Shown in pieces: positions 17,056-25,787 of a DNA stretch of 64,000 nt. The stretch covers positions 27,185-91,184 of the forward strand of contig NZ_LQPC01000037.1 in the NCBI RefSeq assembly GCF_002101705.1, in the 5' to 3' direction. Position numbers and translations under genes: made by a program. This DNA comes from Mycolicibacterium iranicum. Its GTDB lineage: Bacteria > Actinomycetota > Actinomycetes > Mycobacteriales > Mycobacteriaceae. The notes below the pieces were generated by a model. It searched no databases. It saw only the letters and a program-made list of their open reading frames with translations, and had not been told where the DNA came from. The first letter of the stretch is position 1, and each line of letters begins with the position of its first letter.

Positions 17056-17543
17056 CCGAAGCCCTCATCACCGAACGGCTCGCCGCCGTGGTCGGCGTCT
17101 GGCACGACCAGGATGTGGCATCGTTTCCCATCGATCGGTCCGATATTCGGCGGTGGGCGATCGCGACGCACTGGCCGCAGCGGCCGCCGCGGCTTTTCTG
17201 GGACGAGGACTACGCGCGTACCACCCGCTGGGGCGGCATCATCGCACCTGATGACTTCAATCCCTTCGCCTGGCCTGTTGAACCGGCTGACGCGGGTCCG
17301 GCCGCCTACGCACTCCCCCGGCCTGGAGAGCCAGGACAGCGAATGCTCAATGGCGGAGTCGAATTCACCTTCGGCGAGCCGATGCGGCCGGGAGATGTGA
17401 TCAGCAGCCGATGGCGGATCAGGGAGGCGACCGAACGCGACGGCAAGCTGGGCCGGATGCTGTATCTGAAATTGGAACGCGAGCTGCGCAACCAACACGG
17501 CGACCTGGTCCGCACTCGAATTGACACGGTCATTCGGTACTGA
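17052..17543 (+). CDS. MaoC-like N-terminal (FAS1-type) dehydratase domain protein
   Basis: 163 residues, GTGA overlap with the acyl-CoA dehydrogenase gene. It looks like a single hot-dog domain of the non-catalytic MaoC/FAS1-type N-terminal kind: FPIDRSDIRRWAIATHWPQR, RWGGIIAPDDFNPFAWP and GGVEFTFGEPMRPGDVIS. The D-x(4,5)-H hydratase motif is absent. Such subunits pair with a catalytic MaoC subunit, here probably the gene at 18986 three positions downstream, as in the ChsH1-ChsH2 enoyl-CoA hydratase. Predicted role: hydrating the enoyl-CoA made by the upstream dehydrogenase pair (inference). Confidence 0.8.
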   Translation: MTEALITERLAAVVGVWHDQDVASFPIDRSDIRRWAIATHWPQRPPRLFWDEDYARTTRWGGIIAPDDFNPFAWPVEPADAGPAAYALPRPGEPGQRMLNGGVEFTFGEPMRPGDVISSRWRIREATERDGKLGRMLYLKLERELRNQHGDLVRTRIDTVIRY

Positions 17544-17561
17544 CCTCGGAGGAGGACCAGC

Positions 17562-18989
17562 GTGTACATCGACGGCCAATGGCGATCAGCATTGTCGGGC
17601 AACAGTTTCGACAGCACCAACCCCGCCACCGGCGAGGTATTGGGCACCGCGCCCGACGGTGGCCGCGCCGATGCCAGGGCGGCGATCGACGCCGCGGTGG
17701 CCGCACTCCCCGCGTGGCGCGCGAAGACGGCCTACGAGCGCGCCGAGCTCCTCATCGCGGCGCATCGCATCATGATGGACCGCCAGGACGATTTGGCCAC
17801 GCTGATGACCAGGGAGCAGGGCAAGCCGCTGCGCATGGCCCGCACCGAAGTCGGCTACGCCGCCGATTTCCTGCTCTGGTTCGCCGAGGAGGCGAAACGC
17901 GTCTACGGGGAGGTCATTCCGTCGGCACGCGCCGACCAGCGCTTCGTGGTGCTGCAGCAGCCCGTCGGCGTGTGCGCGGCGATTACGCCATGGAACTATC
18001 CGATCTCGATGATCACCCGAAAGGTGGCACCCGCGCTCGCCGCGGGATGTACGTCGGTACTCAAGCCCGCCGAACAGACGCCGCTGTGCGCGATCGAGAC
18101 GTTTCGCGTCTTCGCCGACGCCGGCGTACCGCCCGGCGTTGTCAACCTCGTCACCTGCGCAGATCCTGAGCCCGTGGCCGGCGAGATCCTCGCCGACGCC
18201 AGCGTGCGCAAGGTCAGCTTCACCGGGTCCACGGAGATTGGCAAGATGATTGCCTCGCGGGCGGGCGGCACCATGAAGCGGGTGTCGATGGAACTCGGCG
18301 GCCACGCGCCGTTCCTGGTGTTCGCAGACGCGGACCCGGAGCACGCGGGCAAGGGTGCGGCACTGGTGAAGTTCCTCAACACCGGACAGGCGTGTATCTG
18401 CCCGAACAGGTTCATCGTCCACCGGTCCATCGCCGAACCGTTCCTCGCGACGCTGCGTGCCAGAGTGGAGAAGCTCATGCCCGGTGACGGGATGGCGAAA
18501 GGGACGACGGTGGGACCGCTGATCGACGATGCCGCCCTCAAAAAGATGGAACGTCAGGTCGCCGATGCCACCGCCAAGGGCGCCGAGGTCATCACCGGCG
18601 GAAACCGGTTACGTGGAACGGTTTTCGATGACGGGTGCTTCTTTGCGCCCACAATTTTGTCAGACGTGACTCCAGACATGCTGATCTGTTCCGAGGAAAC
18701 GTTCGGCCCTATCGCACCGGTCATGGTGTTCGACGATGAGGACGAGGCCATCCGCTTGGCCAACTCGACGAGTTACGGTCTGGCCGGCTACATCTACACC
18801 CGTGACATCAGCCGCGCCCTCCGGGTTGCCGAAGCGCTGGACTTCGGGATGATCGGCATCAACGACATCAATCCGACGTCGGCGGCCGTGCCCTTCGGCG
18901 GGATCAAGGACAGTGGGCTCGGTCGCGAGGGCGCCAGGGCCGGGATCGCCGAATACCTTGATACCAAGGTTCTGGGAATTGCTCTGTGA
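17562..18989 (+). CDS. NAD(P)-dependent aldehyde dehydrogenase (succinate-semialdehyde type)
   Basis: 475 residues from GTG 17562 with a strong GGAGGA 6 bp upstream. Full-length ALDH: ITPWNYPISMITRKVAPALA (cofactor and oxyanion region), SFTGSTEIGKMI, ELGGHAPFLVF with the general-base Glu, GQACICPNRFIVH with the catalytic Cys, and ETFGPIAPVMVFDDE. The wording fits the GabD-like succinate-semialdehyde clade, but side-chain aldehydes are equally possible in this cluster. It sits between the two MaoC subunit genes, so an aldehyde released by retro-aldol cleavage is a plausible substrate (inference). Confidence 0.93.
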   Translation: MYIDGQWRSALSGNSFDSTNPATGEVLGTAPDGGRADARAAIDAAVAALPAWRAKTAYERAELLIAAHRIMMDRQDDLATLMTREQGKPLRMARTEVGYAADFLLWFAEEAKRVYGEVIPSARADQRFVVLQQPVGVCAAITPWNYPISMITRKVAPALAAGCTSVLKPAEQTPLCAIETFRVFADAGVPPGVVNLVTCADPEPVAGEILADASVRKVSFTGSTEIGKMIASRAGGTMKRVSMELGGHAPFLVFADADPEHAGKGAALVKFLNTGQACICPNRFIVHRSIAEPFLATLRARVEKLMPGDGMAKGTTVGPLIDDAALKKMERQVADATAKGAEVITGGNRLRGTVFDDGCFFAPTILSDVTPDMLICSEETFGPIAPVMVFDDEDEAIRLANSTSYGLAGYIYTRDISRALRVAEALDFGMIGINDINPTSAAVPFGGIKDSGLGREGARAGIAEYLDTKVLGIAL

Positions 18990-19405
18990 CAATTGATTTC
19001 AACTCGATTGCCATCGGCGACAAGCTTCCCGAGTACGTCAGGACAACTGGTTTCGCGGAGTGGAACCGCTACGCCGCCGTCAACGACGAGTTCATCCCGA
19101 TCCACATGGACGATGACGCCGGCCGGGCCGCGGGAAACGAGGGCGGCGCCTTCGGCATGGGCAATCTGCGACTGGCGTACCTGACCAATATGCTGCGCGC
19201 TTGGATCGGCGACAACGGACAGATCTGTTCGCTGAGCGTCAAGTACAGGAGCATGAACCAGAAGGGTGATGTTCTGCGGGCTGTCGGCGAGGTGGTCGGC
19301 ACCGAGATCGTCGACGGAGCCGCCCTGGTCCACCTCAAGGTTGACGTCGTTGATCAGAAGGGAACGAGCACGACGCCGGGTACTGCTACGGTCATGCTTG
19401 CGTGA
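18986..19405 (+). CDS. MaoC-like enoyl-CoA hydratase subunit
   Basis: 139 residues from GTG 18986, overlapping the ALDH stop by 4 bp. Hot-dog fold with a hydratase-2-like stretch, YAAVNDEFIPIHMDDD; the canonical G-D-x-N-P-[LI]-H is altered to N-D-E-F-I-P-I-H, but the acid and His are kept. GGAFGMGNLRLAYLTNML forms the central hot-dog helix. It is the likely catalytic partner of the MaoC-like subunit at 17052. Last gene of the operon; its end overlaps the convergent SDR by 14 bp. Confidence 0.85.
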   Translation: MTIDFNSIAIGDKLPEYVRTTGFAEWNRYAAVNDEFIPIHMDDDAGRAAGNEGGAFGMGNLRLAYLTNMLRAWIGDNGQICSLSVKYRSMNQKGDVLRAVGEVVGTEIVDGAALVHLKVDVVDQKGTSTTPGTATVMLA

Positions 19406-20192
19406 AAACCCCGGGCGACTTCGAGTAGTCGACGGTTGACAGCTCCGTCATCCCACCGTCGATGTGCAACACGGTTCCCGTCACAAAGGCCGCGTCGTCA
19501 CTGGCGAGGAAGGCCACGGCAGGCGCGATCTCGGCGTCGGGGTCGGCGCCCCTCTTCATCGGCGAAGCGTCCGCGGTTCTGGTGTAGTTGTCCCACTCGG
19601 TACCGATCATGTCGCGCTGCACATCGGTCAGAGCGAAGGGACATACCGCATTCACCCGGATACCGTGGGGCGCCCACTCATTGGCCGCAACCTTCGTCAA
19701 TGCGCCGATTGCGCCCTTGGCTGCCGAATACGGCCCCGTGTAAGCGATTCCACCGAGCGCAGAGCCCGAGACGAAGTTGACCACAGACGCCTTGCCGGCC
19801 GCCTTGAGAAACGGGTGTGCAAGTTGCATGAATCGGAAGGTCGCTTTGGGGCCGGTCGCCTCCGACAACTCCCAGTCCTTGTCCGAGACCAGTTCCAACG
19901 CTTTGGGCATCGCGAAGTATTGCGCTGCGTTGACCAGCACATGCAGTGTTCCGCCGGAAGCCGCGGCTTGGACCGCCGCGGCGATGTCGTCACGCTTGGC
20001 GACGTTCGCCTCCACAAACCGCGCGACACCGCCGGCCTGCGCGATGAGGCCGATACACTCTGCGGCCTTGTCCTCGTTGAGATCGACGATGGTCACTGCG
20101 GCGCCCTCAGCCGCCAACCGCCGGGAGATCGCCCTGCCGAGCCCCTGGGCCCCACCGGTGACCAAAGCGCTGCGCTCATCGAGACGGCCCAT
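19392..20192 (-). CDS. Short-chain dehydrogenase/reductase (SDR)
   Basis: 266 residues from ATG 20192, with GGGAGGAT just upstream. Classical SDR: cofactor glycine motif LVTGGAQGLGRAIS, acidic residue IVDLNED favouring NAD(H), VNAAQYF in place of NNAG, FVSGSALGGIAYTGPYSAAK with Ser/Tyr/Lys, and the C-terminal FVTGTVLHIDGG. It oxidises a secondary alcohol or reduces a ketone in the cytoplasm. Single-gene unit diverging from the ferredoxin operon across operator D. Confidence 0.92.
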   Translation of the reverse strand: MGRLDERSALVTGGAQGLGRAISRRLAAEGAAVTIVDLNEDKAAECIGLIAQAGGVARFVEANVAKRDDIAAAVQAAASGGTLHVLVNAAQYFAMPKALELVSDKDWELSEATGPKATFRFMQLAHPFLKAAGKASVVNFVSGSALGGIAYTGPYSAAKGAIGALTKVAANEWAPHGIRVNAVCPFALTDVQRDMIGTEWDNYTRTADASPMKRGADPDAEIAPAVAFLASDDAAFVTGTVLHIDGGMTELSTVDYSKSPGVFTQA

Positions 20193-20217
20193 ACGATCCT
20201 CCCTTGATGTAACAGTT

Positions 20218-20240
20218 GAACAAATATCGTCTTATCATTC
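20218..20240 (+). promoter_or_regulatory. Operator site D, upstream of the ferredoxin-FadE operon
   Basis: GAACA, centre AATATCGTCTTAT, CATTC on the plus strand. TATCGTC is shared with site I. It lies in the SDR/ferredoxin divergent gap and could control both. Confidence 0.65.
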
Positions 20241-20287
20241 AGTATCATGGCAGACCGCCGACACTTGGCACGTGGAAGGGGTATCGG

Positions 20288-20485
20288 ATGCGGGTAGAGG
20301 TGGATCGAGATCTCTGCGAGTCGAACGCGGTGTGCGTGGGAATCGCCCCGGACGTCTTCGCCCTCGATGACGAAGACCTGGCCGTCGTTGTCGGTGACGA
20401 GGTCCCCGCCGACCGCGAAGGGGAGGTGCGCGAGGCCGTGGCGCTGTGCCCGAAGATCGCCCTGACAGTGCACGAAGACCACTAG
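20288..20485 (+). CDS. Small ferredoxin, probable [3Fe-4S] type, P450 redox partner
   Basis: 65 residues from ATG 20288 with GGAAGGGG just upstream. Cluster cysteines: C-x5-C in DLCESNAVCVGIAPDVF and a C-terminal CP in ALCPKIAL, so three ligands in all. That is the [3Fe-4S] or altered [4Fe-4S] pattern of actinobacterial P450 ferredoxins. The protein is acidic. It is the only ferredoxin seen in the window and may serve all five P450s (inference); it is transcribed with an acyl-CoA dehydrogenase pair rather than with a P450. Confidence 0.92.
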   Translation: MRVEVDRDLCESNAVCVGIAPDVFALDDEDLAVVVGDEVPADREGEVREAVALCPKIALTVHEDH

Positions 20486-20496
20486 GCGCAACCGAC

Positions 20497-21549
20497 GTGT
20501 ACATCGGACTCACCGACGAACAGGACATGTTGCGCCAGACCACGGCCAGGCTCGCCGACGCGATCGCGACGAACAATGCCGACGACATCGCATCCGGCGA
20601 TGACCTCGATCGCCAGTGGGAGCGCATCGTGGAGCTCGGGCTTCCGGCGTTACGCGCACCGTCGAGCTGGGGTCTGGACGCGAGCGGCGTCGAGACCGTC
20701 GTCGCGCTCGAGGAGCTGGCACGCCGGTTGACGGCGGTACCCGCGCTCGGCCAAGGCGCACTGGCCACCGAGCTTCTGCATGCAGCGGGCGCCGACAAAG
20801 AGGTCGAACTCGTCGCCGAGGGTGCCCTGCGTATCGCACCGGTTCTCTCTGAGGATCTGATGGACTTTGCCCAGACGGCGGATCGCGGCATTGCCCTCGA
20901 TGCGGCGGGAGCTACTGACGTACTGTTCGCCGTTCGCGAGGGCGGCGGTCGACGGCTGGTCTCCGCCGCCGTCGCGGCAGCCGAGACTGACACTGGCGCC
21001 GGACTGGACCTCACCCGCGCGATGCGCGAGGTGGTCTCCGCGGACATGGAGTCGCCCACCCCGGTCGGTGATCCGATCCCAGCCGAGAGGTGGACCTCGG
21101 TTCAAGCAATGGCGTTGACCGCCGTGGCTGCCGACCTGGTCGGTGTCATGGCCGGTGCCCTCGACGACGCCGTCCGCTACGCGGGCGAGCGCGTTCAGTT
21201 CGGCACGAAGATTGGCAGCTTCCAGGCGATTCAGCATCTGCTCGCCGATTCGCTCGTCCGGCTGGAAGGTGCGCGCAGCTGTCTGTGGCATGCGGCGTGG
21301 GCCGTCGATCACCTTCCTGCGGAACAGGCTCTTCTCGCCGGACGCACCGCGAAAGCGTACGCGTCCGCAGCAGGCCGCGACGTCGTCGAGAACGCCATGC
21401 AGGTGCTCGGCGGAATCTCCATCACGTGGGAGCACGCGGCGCATCTACGGTTGCGCCGAACGCTGGTGAATCGTCGCCTCTTCGGAGACGAAACCACGCA
21501 GTACGCGGCCATCGCCGATATGCGACTTTCCGATCGAGAGCTGAGCTGA
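20497..21549 (+). CDS. Acyl-CoA dehydrogenase, TWEH-type subunit
   Basis: 350 residues from GTG 20497 (VYIGLTDEQDMLRQTTARLA), 11 bp after the ferredoxin stop. A GTG at 20446 would overlap the ferredoxin by 40 bp and adds a non-family leader. The C-terminal domain has VQFGTKIGSFQAIQHLLADS and LGGISITWEHAAHLRLRR. It is probably the smaller partner of the GGTAQIQRN-type subunit encoded 7 bp downstream. The N-terminal half is Ala-rich and poorly conserved, as usual for this subunit type. Confidence 0.9.
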   Translation: MYIGLTDEQDMLRQTTARLADAIATNNADDIASGDDLDRQWERIVELGLPALRAPSSWGLDASGVETVVALEELARRLTAVPALGQGALATELLHAAGADKEVELVAEGALRIAPVLSEDLMDFAQTADRGIALDAAGATDVLFAVREGGGRRLVSAAVAAAETDTGAGLDLTRAMREVVSADMESPTPVGDPIPAERWTSVQAMALTAVAADLVGVMAGALDDAVRYAGERVQFGTKIGSFQAIQHLLADSLVRLEGARSCLWHAAWAVDHLPAEQALLAGRTAKAYASAAGRDVVENAMQVLGGISITWEHAAHLRLRRTLVNRRLFGDETTQYAAIADMRLSDRELS

Positions 21550-21556
21550 CGAGCAA

Positions 21557-22696
21557 ATGGACTTCACCGACACCCCAGAGGAAGCCGAGTTCCGCACTCG
21601 ACTGCGCGCCTGGCTGACCGAGCACGCGGCGGAGGCCGTCATTCCCGACGACCCCGGCGAGCGGGCCGACGCCGCAAACGCCTGGCACCACACGCTGTAC
21701 GAGGCGGGATACATCGGGTTGTCGTTCCCCACCGAGTATGGCGGCCACGGACTTTCACCCGTCTACGAGGCAATCCTGAACGACGAGCTCGGCCGCGCGG
21801 GTGCCCCGCCCATCGAAGGCGTCGGGCATCTGACGAACGCGTTGAGACTGTTCGGTTCCGAGCAGCAACGCGACGAATTGCTGCAAGGTCTGCTGTCGGG
21901 TGCCGTGCGGTGGTGCCAGGGGTTCAGTGAGCCCGACGCGGGCTCCGACCTTGCCAGCCTCAAGACGAGGGCGGAGAGCGTCGAGGTGGATGGCAGGCCG
22001 ATGTTCCGCATCAACGGCAGGAAGATCTGGACGAGCTTCGCCGCCGTCGCGGACTGGTGTTTTCTGTTGTGCCGCACGGAACCCGACGCCGCCAAGCACG
22101 CGGGTATCTCGGTGCTGCTGGTGCCGATGTCGGCACCGGGCATCGAGGTGGCGCCCATTGTCAATGCCGCCCGCAATCGCGAGTTCGCGGAGGTGACGTT
22201 CACCGACGTTGAGGTCCCTGTTGAGAATCTCCTCGGTGAGCGAGGGCAGGGATGGTCGATTGCCAACCAGCTGCTGGCATATGAACGCGGACCGAGCGAC
22301 ATCAATTGGATCAGCCGTCTCGCCGTGCAGTTGCGCGCGCTCGAAGACGACGTCCGATCAGGTCGGCTTCCCAACACGCCGTCGGTCAGGACACGCCTAG
22401 GCGAGGCCTACACCGAGCTGCGAGCGCTGCAGGTCAAGGTGCAGCGCTCGCTCACCGACCGTGTCAACGGCACGCTGCCCGGGGCCGAGGGGTCGGTGGA
22501 CAAGCTGCTGATGGCCAGGGCCGATCAGGCGTTCGGGCACACCATGATGGACGTGCGTGGCAGCGCACCGGTGCTTGCCGAAGGTTTGGAGTGGGACATC
22601 TACGTGTGGTCACGAGCGGCAGGGATTTACGGCGGCACCGCGCAGATCCAGCGCAACATCGTCGCCCAGCGGGTGCTGGGCTTGCCGCGAAAGTGA
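21557..22696 (+). CDS. Acyl-CoA dehydrogenase, GGTAQIQRN-type subunit
   Basis: 379 residues from ATG 21557. Landmarks: FPTEYGGHGLSPVYEAILND, FSEPDAGSDLASLKTRAE, FRINGRKIWTSFAAVADW and the C-terminal YGGTAQIQRNIVAQRVLGLP. It should form a heteromeric FAD enzyme with the product of the gene before it. Last gene of the ferredoxin-FadE-FadE operon, converging on a 64-residue protein gene with a 4-bp gap. Confidence 0.93.
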   Translation: MDFTDTPEEAEFRTRLRAWLTEHAAEAVIPDDPGERADAANAWHHTLYEAGYIGLSFPTEYGGHGLSPVYEAILNDELGRAGAPPIEGVGHLTNALRLFGSEQQRDELLQGLLSGAVRWCQGFSEPDAGSDLASLKTRAESVEVDGRPMFRINGRKIWTSFAAVADWCFLLCRTEPDAAKHAGISVLLVPMSAPGIEVAPIVNAARNREFAEVTFTDVEVPVENLLGERGQGWSIANQLLAYERGPSDINWISRLAVQLRALEDDVRSGRLPNTPSVRTRLGEAYTELRALQVKVQRSLTDRVNGTLPGAEGSVDKLLMARADQAFGHTMMDVRGSAPVLAEGLEWDIYVWSRAAGIYGGTAQIQRNIVAQRVLGLPRK

Positions 22697-22700
22697 CGCG

Positions 22701-22895
22701 TCAGCCTTGCTGGTAGTGCTTCAGCGCTTCTTTCATGCCTGACAGCCGACGGTGCATGACCTCATCACCCTTGCCTGCCTCGATTTCGCGGGTCACCTCG
22801 GCGATCTCGTCGATGAGGCGCGCGGCCGCCTCGTCACGCGTGAGCAGGTCCTGGTCCACCCAGTCGTCGTGCGGGATGCGTTCGCTGGGTTCCAT
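22701..22895 (-). CDS. Small conserved-looking helical protein, unknown function
   Basis: 64 residues from ATG 22895, preceded by GGAGGG. No domain recognised. It is acidic in its first half (SERIPHDDWVDQDLLTRDEA) and then a predicted amphipathic helix, ARLIDEIAEVTREIEAGKGD, ending in a short basic helix. No signal peptide, membrane segment or Cys. It has its own promoter gap with operator E, and so belongs to the regulon. The frame is supported by the ribosome-binding site, codon use and its tight fit between neighbours. Confidence 0.68.
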   Translation of the reverse strand: MEPSERIPHDDWVDQDLLTRDEAAARLIDEIAEVTREIEAGKGDEVMHRRLSGMKEALKHYQQG

Positions 22896-22923
22896 ATTCG
22901 CCCTCCTCGTCCGGCCACGCTAT

Positions 22924-22946
22924 AGTCAAATAAGCAGAAAGTGTTC
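22924..22946 (-). promoter_or_regulatory. Operator site E, between small protein and amidohydrolase genes
   Basis: Minus strand: GAACA, centre CTTTCTGCTTATT, TGACT. CTTTCTG is shared with site M. A TATAGT at 22921-22926 lies at its edge. Confidence 0.58.
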
Positions 22947-22999
22947 ATCTGTACCGCTGGTGCCACCACCCTAACAGCTGCGACTTAGAAGGATCGACG

Positions 23000-24304
23000 A
23001 TGCCGCTCCAACCGTCCATGAAGCTCCTGTCCGTCGACGATCACTTGATCGAGCCCCCCCACGTCTGGACCGACCGGCTGCCCAAGAAGTACATCGAGGA
23101 CGGGCCGCGGATTGTCGAATTTCCTCGTGAGGGTAAGCCACCGATGCACCAATGGGTGTACGAGGGGCGGAGCTACCCGAACATCGGCTTGAACGCCGTC
23201 GCCGGGAAGTCGCCCGAGGAGTTCGGCGTCGACCCGGTTCGATACGACGACATGATCCCTGGCTGCTACGACCCCAAAGCGCGCCTGGCCGACATGGACA
23301 TTGACGGCGTGCACGCGATGCTGTGCTTCCCCTCCTTCCCAAGGTTCTGCGGCACGGTGTTCCTGGAGGGAACAGACAAGGACCTGGCGCTGCTCAGCGT
23401 GCAGGCCTGGAACGACTTTTCACTCGACGAGTGGTGCTCCACCGATCCCGCCCGGTTCATTCCGATGATGATCAGTCCGCTGTGGGATGTCGAGCTGATG
23501 GTCGCTGAGATCGAGCGCAACGCGGCCAAAGGATGTCGGGCTGTGGGTCTTCCGGACAACCCGATGAACCTGGGGTTGCCCAGCTTCCACACCGCGCACT
23601 GGGATCCGGTCTGGTCCGCGCTGGAGGAGACCAACATGACGGCCGTCATGCACTTCGGTTCCGGTGGCATGCCGCCGTCGACGGCGCCCGAAGCGCCGTT
23701 CGCGGTGATGGTCACGCTGATGGGCACGACCTCGATGGCAGCGGCCATCGAACTGGTCTTCTCCCCCGTGTTCCACAAGCACCCCAACCTGAAGGTCGCG
23801 TTCTCCGAGGGCGGCATCGGATGGATGCCCTACTTGGTCGAACGCGCAGATTACGTGTGGCGCAAGCACAAGTACTACCAGAACATTCACCCGACAGTCG
23901 CGCCCTCGGAGTTGTTCCGCCGCAACATCACCGGTTGCTTCATCGAGGACGAGGTCGGCGTCGCGATGCGTCATCAGATCGGCATCGACAACATCACCTG
24001 GGAGTGCGACTACCCGCACTCTGATTCGTTCTGGCCGAAGAGCCGGGCTCGCGCCGAGGAGATGCTTGCCACCGTGCCCGATGAGGATGCTGCCAAAATC
24101 GTGGAACACAACGCGAGGCGCTGGTATGCCTTCCCCGAGGAAGGCTTCAAAGCAACAACTGCCGACACCGGCTGGCGGCCCAATAACGGTGAACCGCCGG
24201 ACTACGACTACGACGCGGTGATGTCCGACCACGGTGGCGTCGGCTACGGAGCCTTCATCGAAAACCTCGCCAAGCAGATGGAGAACAAAGAGATCAAGGA
24301 CTGA
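23000..24304 (+). CDS. Amidohydrolase-2 family metal-dependent hydrolase/decarboxylase
   Basis: 434 residues from ATG 23000, with AGAAGGA 6 bp upstream. TIM-barrel of the ACMSD/COG2159 type: SVDDHLIEPPHVW (first metal pair), MDIDGVHAMLCFPSFPRF, MHFGSGGMPPS with a ligand His, FSEGGIGWMPYLVERADYVW, and WECDYPHSDSFWP with the catalytic Asp. The family covers decarboxylases and C-C or C-O bond hydrolases acting on cyclic or unsaturated acids. It forms a single-gene unit whose end overlaps the convergent adenylyl cyclase gene by 11 bp. The substrate is unknown; decarboxylation or ring cleavage of a cluster intermediate is a guess. Confidence 0.9.
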   Translation: MPLQPSMKLLSVDDHLIEPPHVWTDRLPKKYIEDGPRIVEFPREGKPPMHQWVYEGRSYPNIGLNAVAGKSPEEFGVDPVRYDDMIPGCYDPKARLADMDIDGVHAMLCFPSFPRFCGTVFLEGTDKDLALLSVQAWNDFSLDEWCSTDPARFIPMMISPLWDVELMVAEIERNAAKGCRAVGLPDNPMNLGLPSFHTAHWDPVWSALEETNMTAVMHFGSGGMPPSTAPEAPFAVMVTLMGTTSMAAAIELVFSPVFHKHPNLKVAFSEGGIGWMPYLVERADYVWRKHKYYQNIHPTVAPSELFRRNITGCFIEDEVGVAMRHQIGIDNITWECDYPHSDSFWPKSRARAEEMLATVPDEDAAKIVEHNARRWYAFPEEGFKATTADTGWRPNNGEPPDYDYDAVMSDHGGVGYGAFIENLAKQMENKEIKD

Positions 24305-25787
24305 GCGCAGGCAGAGGCGTCGCGATGTCCGTCGAGGTGTCGCGACCGCGCAGCACCTGTGAGGCCACCACCTGCCAGTGCGTCAATTCCTCGCTGCCGG
24401 CGGCAGCGAGCGCACTGCCCGAAGCGGCTACTGCACAGCCGCTTTTGGCGTACTCGGACAAGCGGGCGGCCTCGTTGACCGGGTCGCCGATGACCGTGTA
24501 CTCGTAACGACTGGCACCACCGACGTTGCCCGCCACCGCAGTACCGGCGGATACCCCTATACCGGCGGTAAGTCGCAGTGTCCCCGACTCCAGGGCACAC
24601 ACCAACTCCCGTGCGGCCGCGAGCGCGGCGCCGGCGTAATTCGGCATGGGTTGTGGCGCACCGAATATCGCCAGCGCAGCGTCCCCTTCGAATTTGTTGA
24701 CCCAGCCGCCATGCCGCTCGACGACGTCGACGACCGTCGCAAAGAAGTCGTTGAGCAGCGCCACCAGGTCGTGCGGTGCCATGTCCAACGCCATACGCGT
24801 GGACCCCACGAGATCGACGAACATGACCGCGACCTCGCAATTGACACCACCGAGGTGCGGCTCCGGTGACTGCTCGGCCAGCCGTGCCACATCGCGGCCG
24901 ACGTGCCTGCCGAAAATGTCGCGCAGGCGCTCCCGTTCCCGAAGTCCGTCGGCCATCGAGTTGAATCCGGCTTGCAGCAGCCCGAGTTCGGACGCGTCGA
25001 ACACCGGTACGGTTACGTCGTAGTCGCCGTCGCCGATTCGCGCCATCCCGTCGCGCACCTCGTCTATCGGGTCCGCGACGGTGGCGCCGGTGAACAGGGT
25101 CACCACCAACCCGCACAGCACGGCAGCACCACCCAAGCCGAGGACCACTATCGCCAGCCTGTCTCCCGGGTAGTTCACGACCAGCGCGCTGGCGGCCACC
25201 AGCAACAGCATCAGCAGCGGCACTCCGGTGCCCACCATCCACGCGGCGGCGGCCCGCATCCGAAGGCCCGGCCGCTGCCTCCGTTGAGGCGGATTCTCGG
25301 TCAGCACTGCCGCGACGTGCGGTCGGAGAACCCGAGTGCACCACCAGTAGGTCAGCGTCGCCGTCACCGTCGCAGACAGCATCGTCGCAACACCGAGTGT
25401 TGTCGCCAGCCACGGGCGGCTCCGATTCACGACGATCAGCATGAGCGCCCCCGACACCCACACCGTCGCATTGATCCCGGTCAGACGGGCGGGTATCGCC
25501 ATGCGGATGGCGTGCCGCTCAGCAGAACCCGCTACCGTTGGCACGGTGGTCCACCGCACGCCGGCGACGCAGGCCAGCGGCATCGCTATCGATGCGTAGA
25601 CGAATGCAGCAATGACGTTCGTGCGCAACACGTCTGGCTCATCGAGCGCCGCTCCGGTCGGAAGACCCCGTGAGGCCAGGACACCAACCACCGCGGCACC
25701 GCACATACTCGGAACCACCGCGCCGAGCGCCAGCGCCAGCCGTGCAGACGTAGGCACGGCGAACTGACGACCGCGCACACCGCTCAC
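24294..25787 (-). CDS. Membrane adenylyl cyclase, class III, with HAMP domain
   Basis: 497 residues, GTGA overlap with the SMP-30 gene. The N-terminal half has about six hydrophobic segments (around residues 15-40, 57-80, 100-122, 128-150, 185-205 and 213-235). A HAMP linker follows (VADPIDEVRDGMARIGDGDY), then a cyclase domain from about residue 310. Catalytic features are complete: metal Asp in MFVDLVGSTRM and KFEGDAALAIFG, the adenine-selecting Lys of NKFEGD and Asp of VIGDPVNEAARL, and the transition-state Asn/Arg in VNEAARL. The layout matches the mycobacterial Rv1318c-Rv1320c group. As the last gene of a catabolic operon, it may couple substrate use to cAMP (inference). Confidence 0.93.
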   Translation of the reverse strand: MSGVRGRQFAVPTSARLALALGAVVPSMCGAAVVGVLASRGLPTGAALDEPDVLRTNVIAAFVYASIAMPLACVAGVRWTTVPTVAGSAERHAIRMAIPARLTGINATVWVSGALMLIVVNRSRPWLATTLGVATMLSATVTATLTYWWCTRVLRPHVAAVLTENPPQRRQRPGLRMRAAAAWMVGTGVPLLMLLLVAASALVVNYPGDRLAIVVLGLGGAAVLCGLVVTLFTGATVADPIDEVRDGMARIGDGDYDVTVPVFDASELGLLQAGFNSMADGLRERERLRDIFGRHVGRDVARLAEQSPEPHLGGVNCEVAVMFVDLVGSTRMALDMAPHDLVALLNDFFATVVDVVERHGGWVNKFEGDAALAIFGAPQPMPNYAGAALAAARELVCALESGTLRLTAGIGVSAGTAVAGNVGGASRYEYTVIGDPVNEAARLSEYAKSGCAVAASGSALAAAGSEELTHWQVVASQVLRGRDTSTDIATPLPALSP

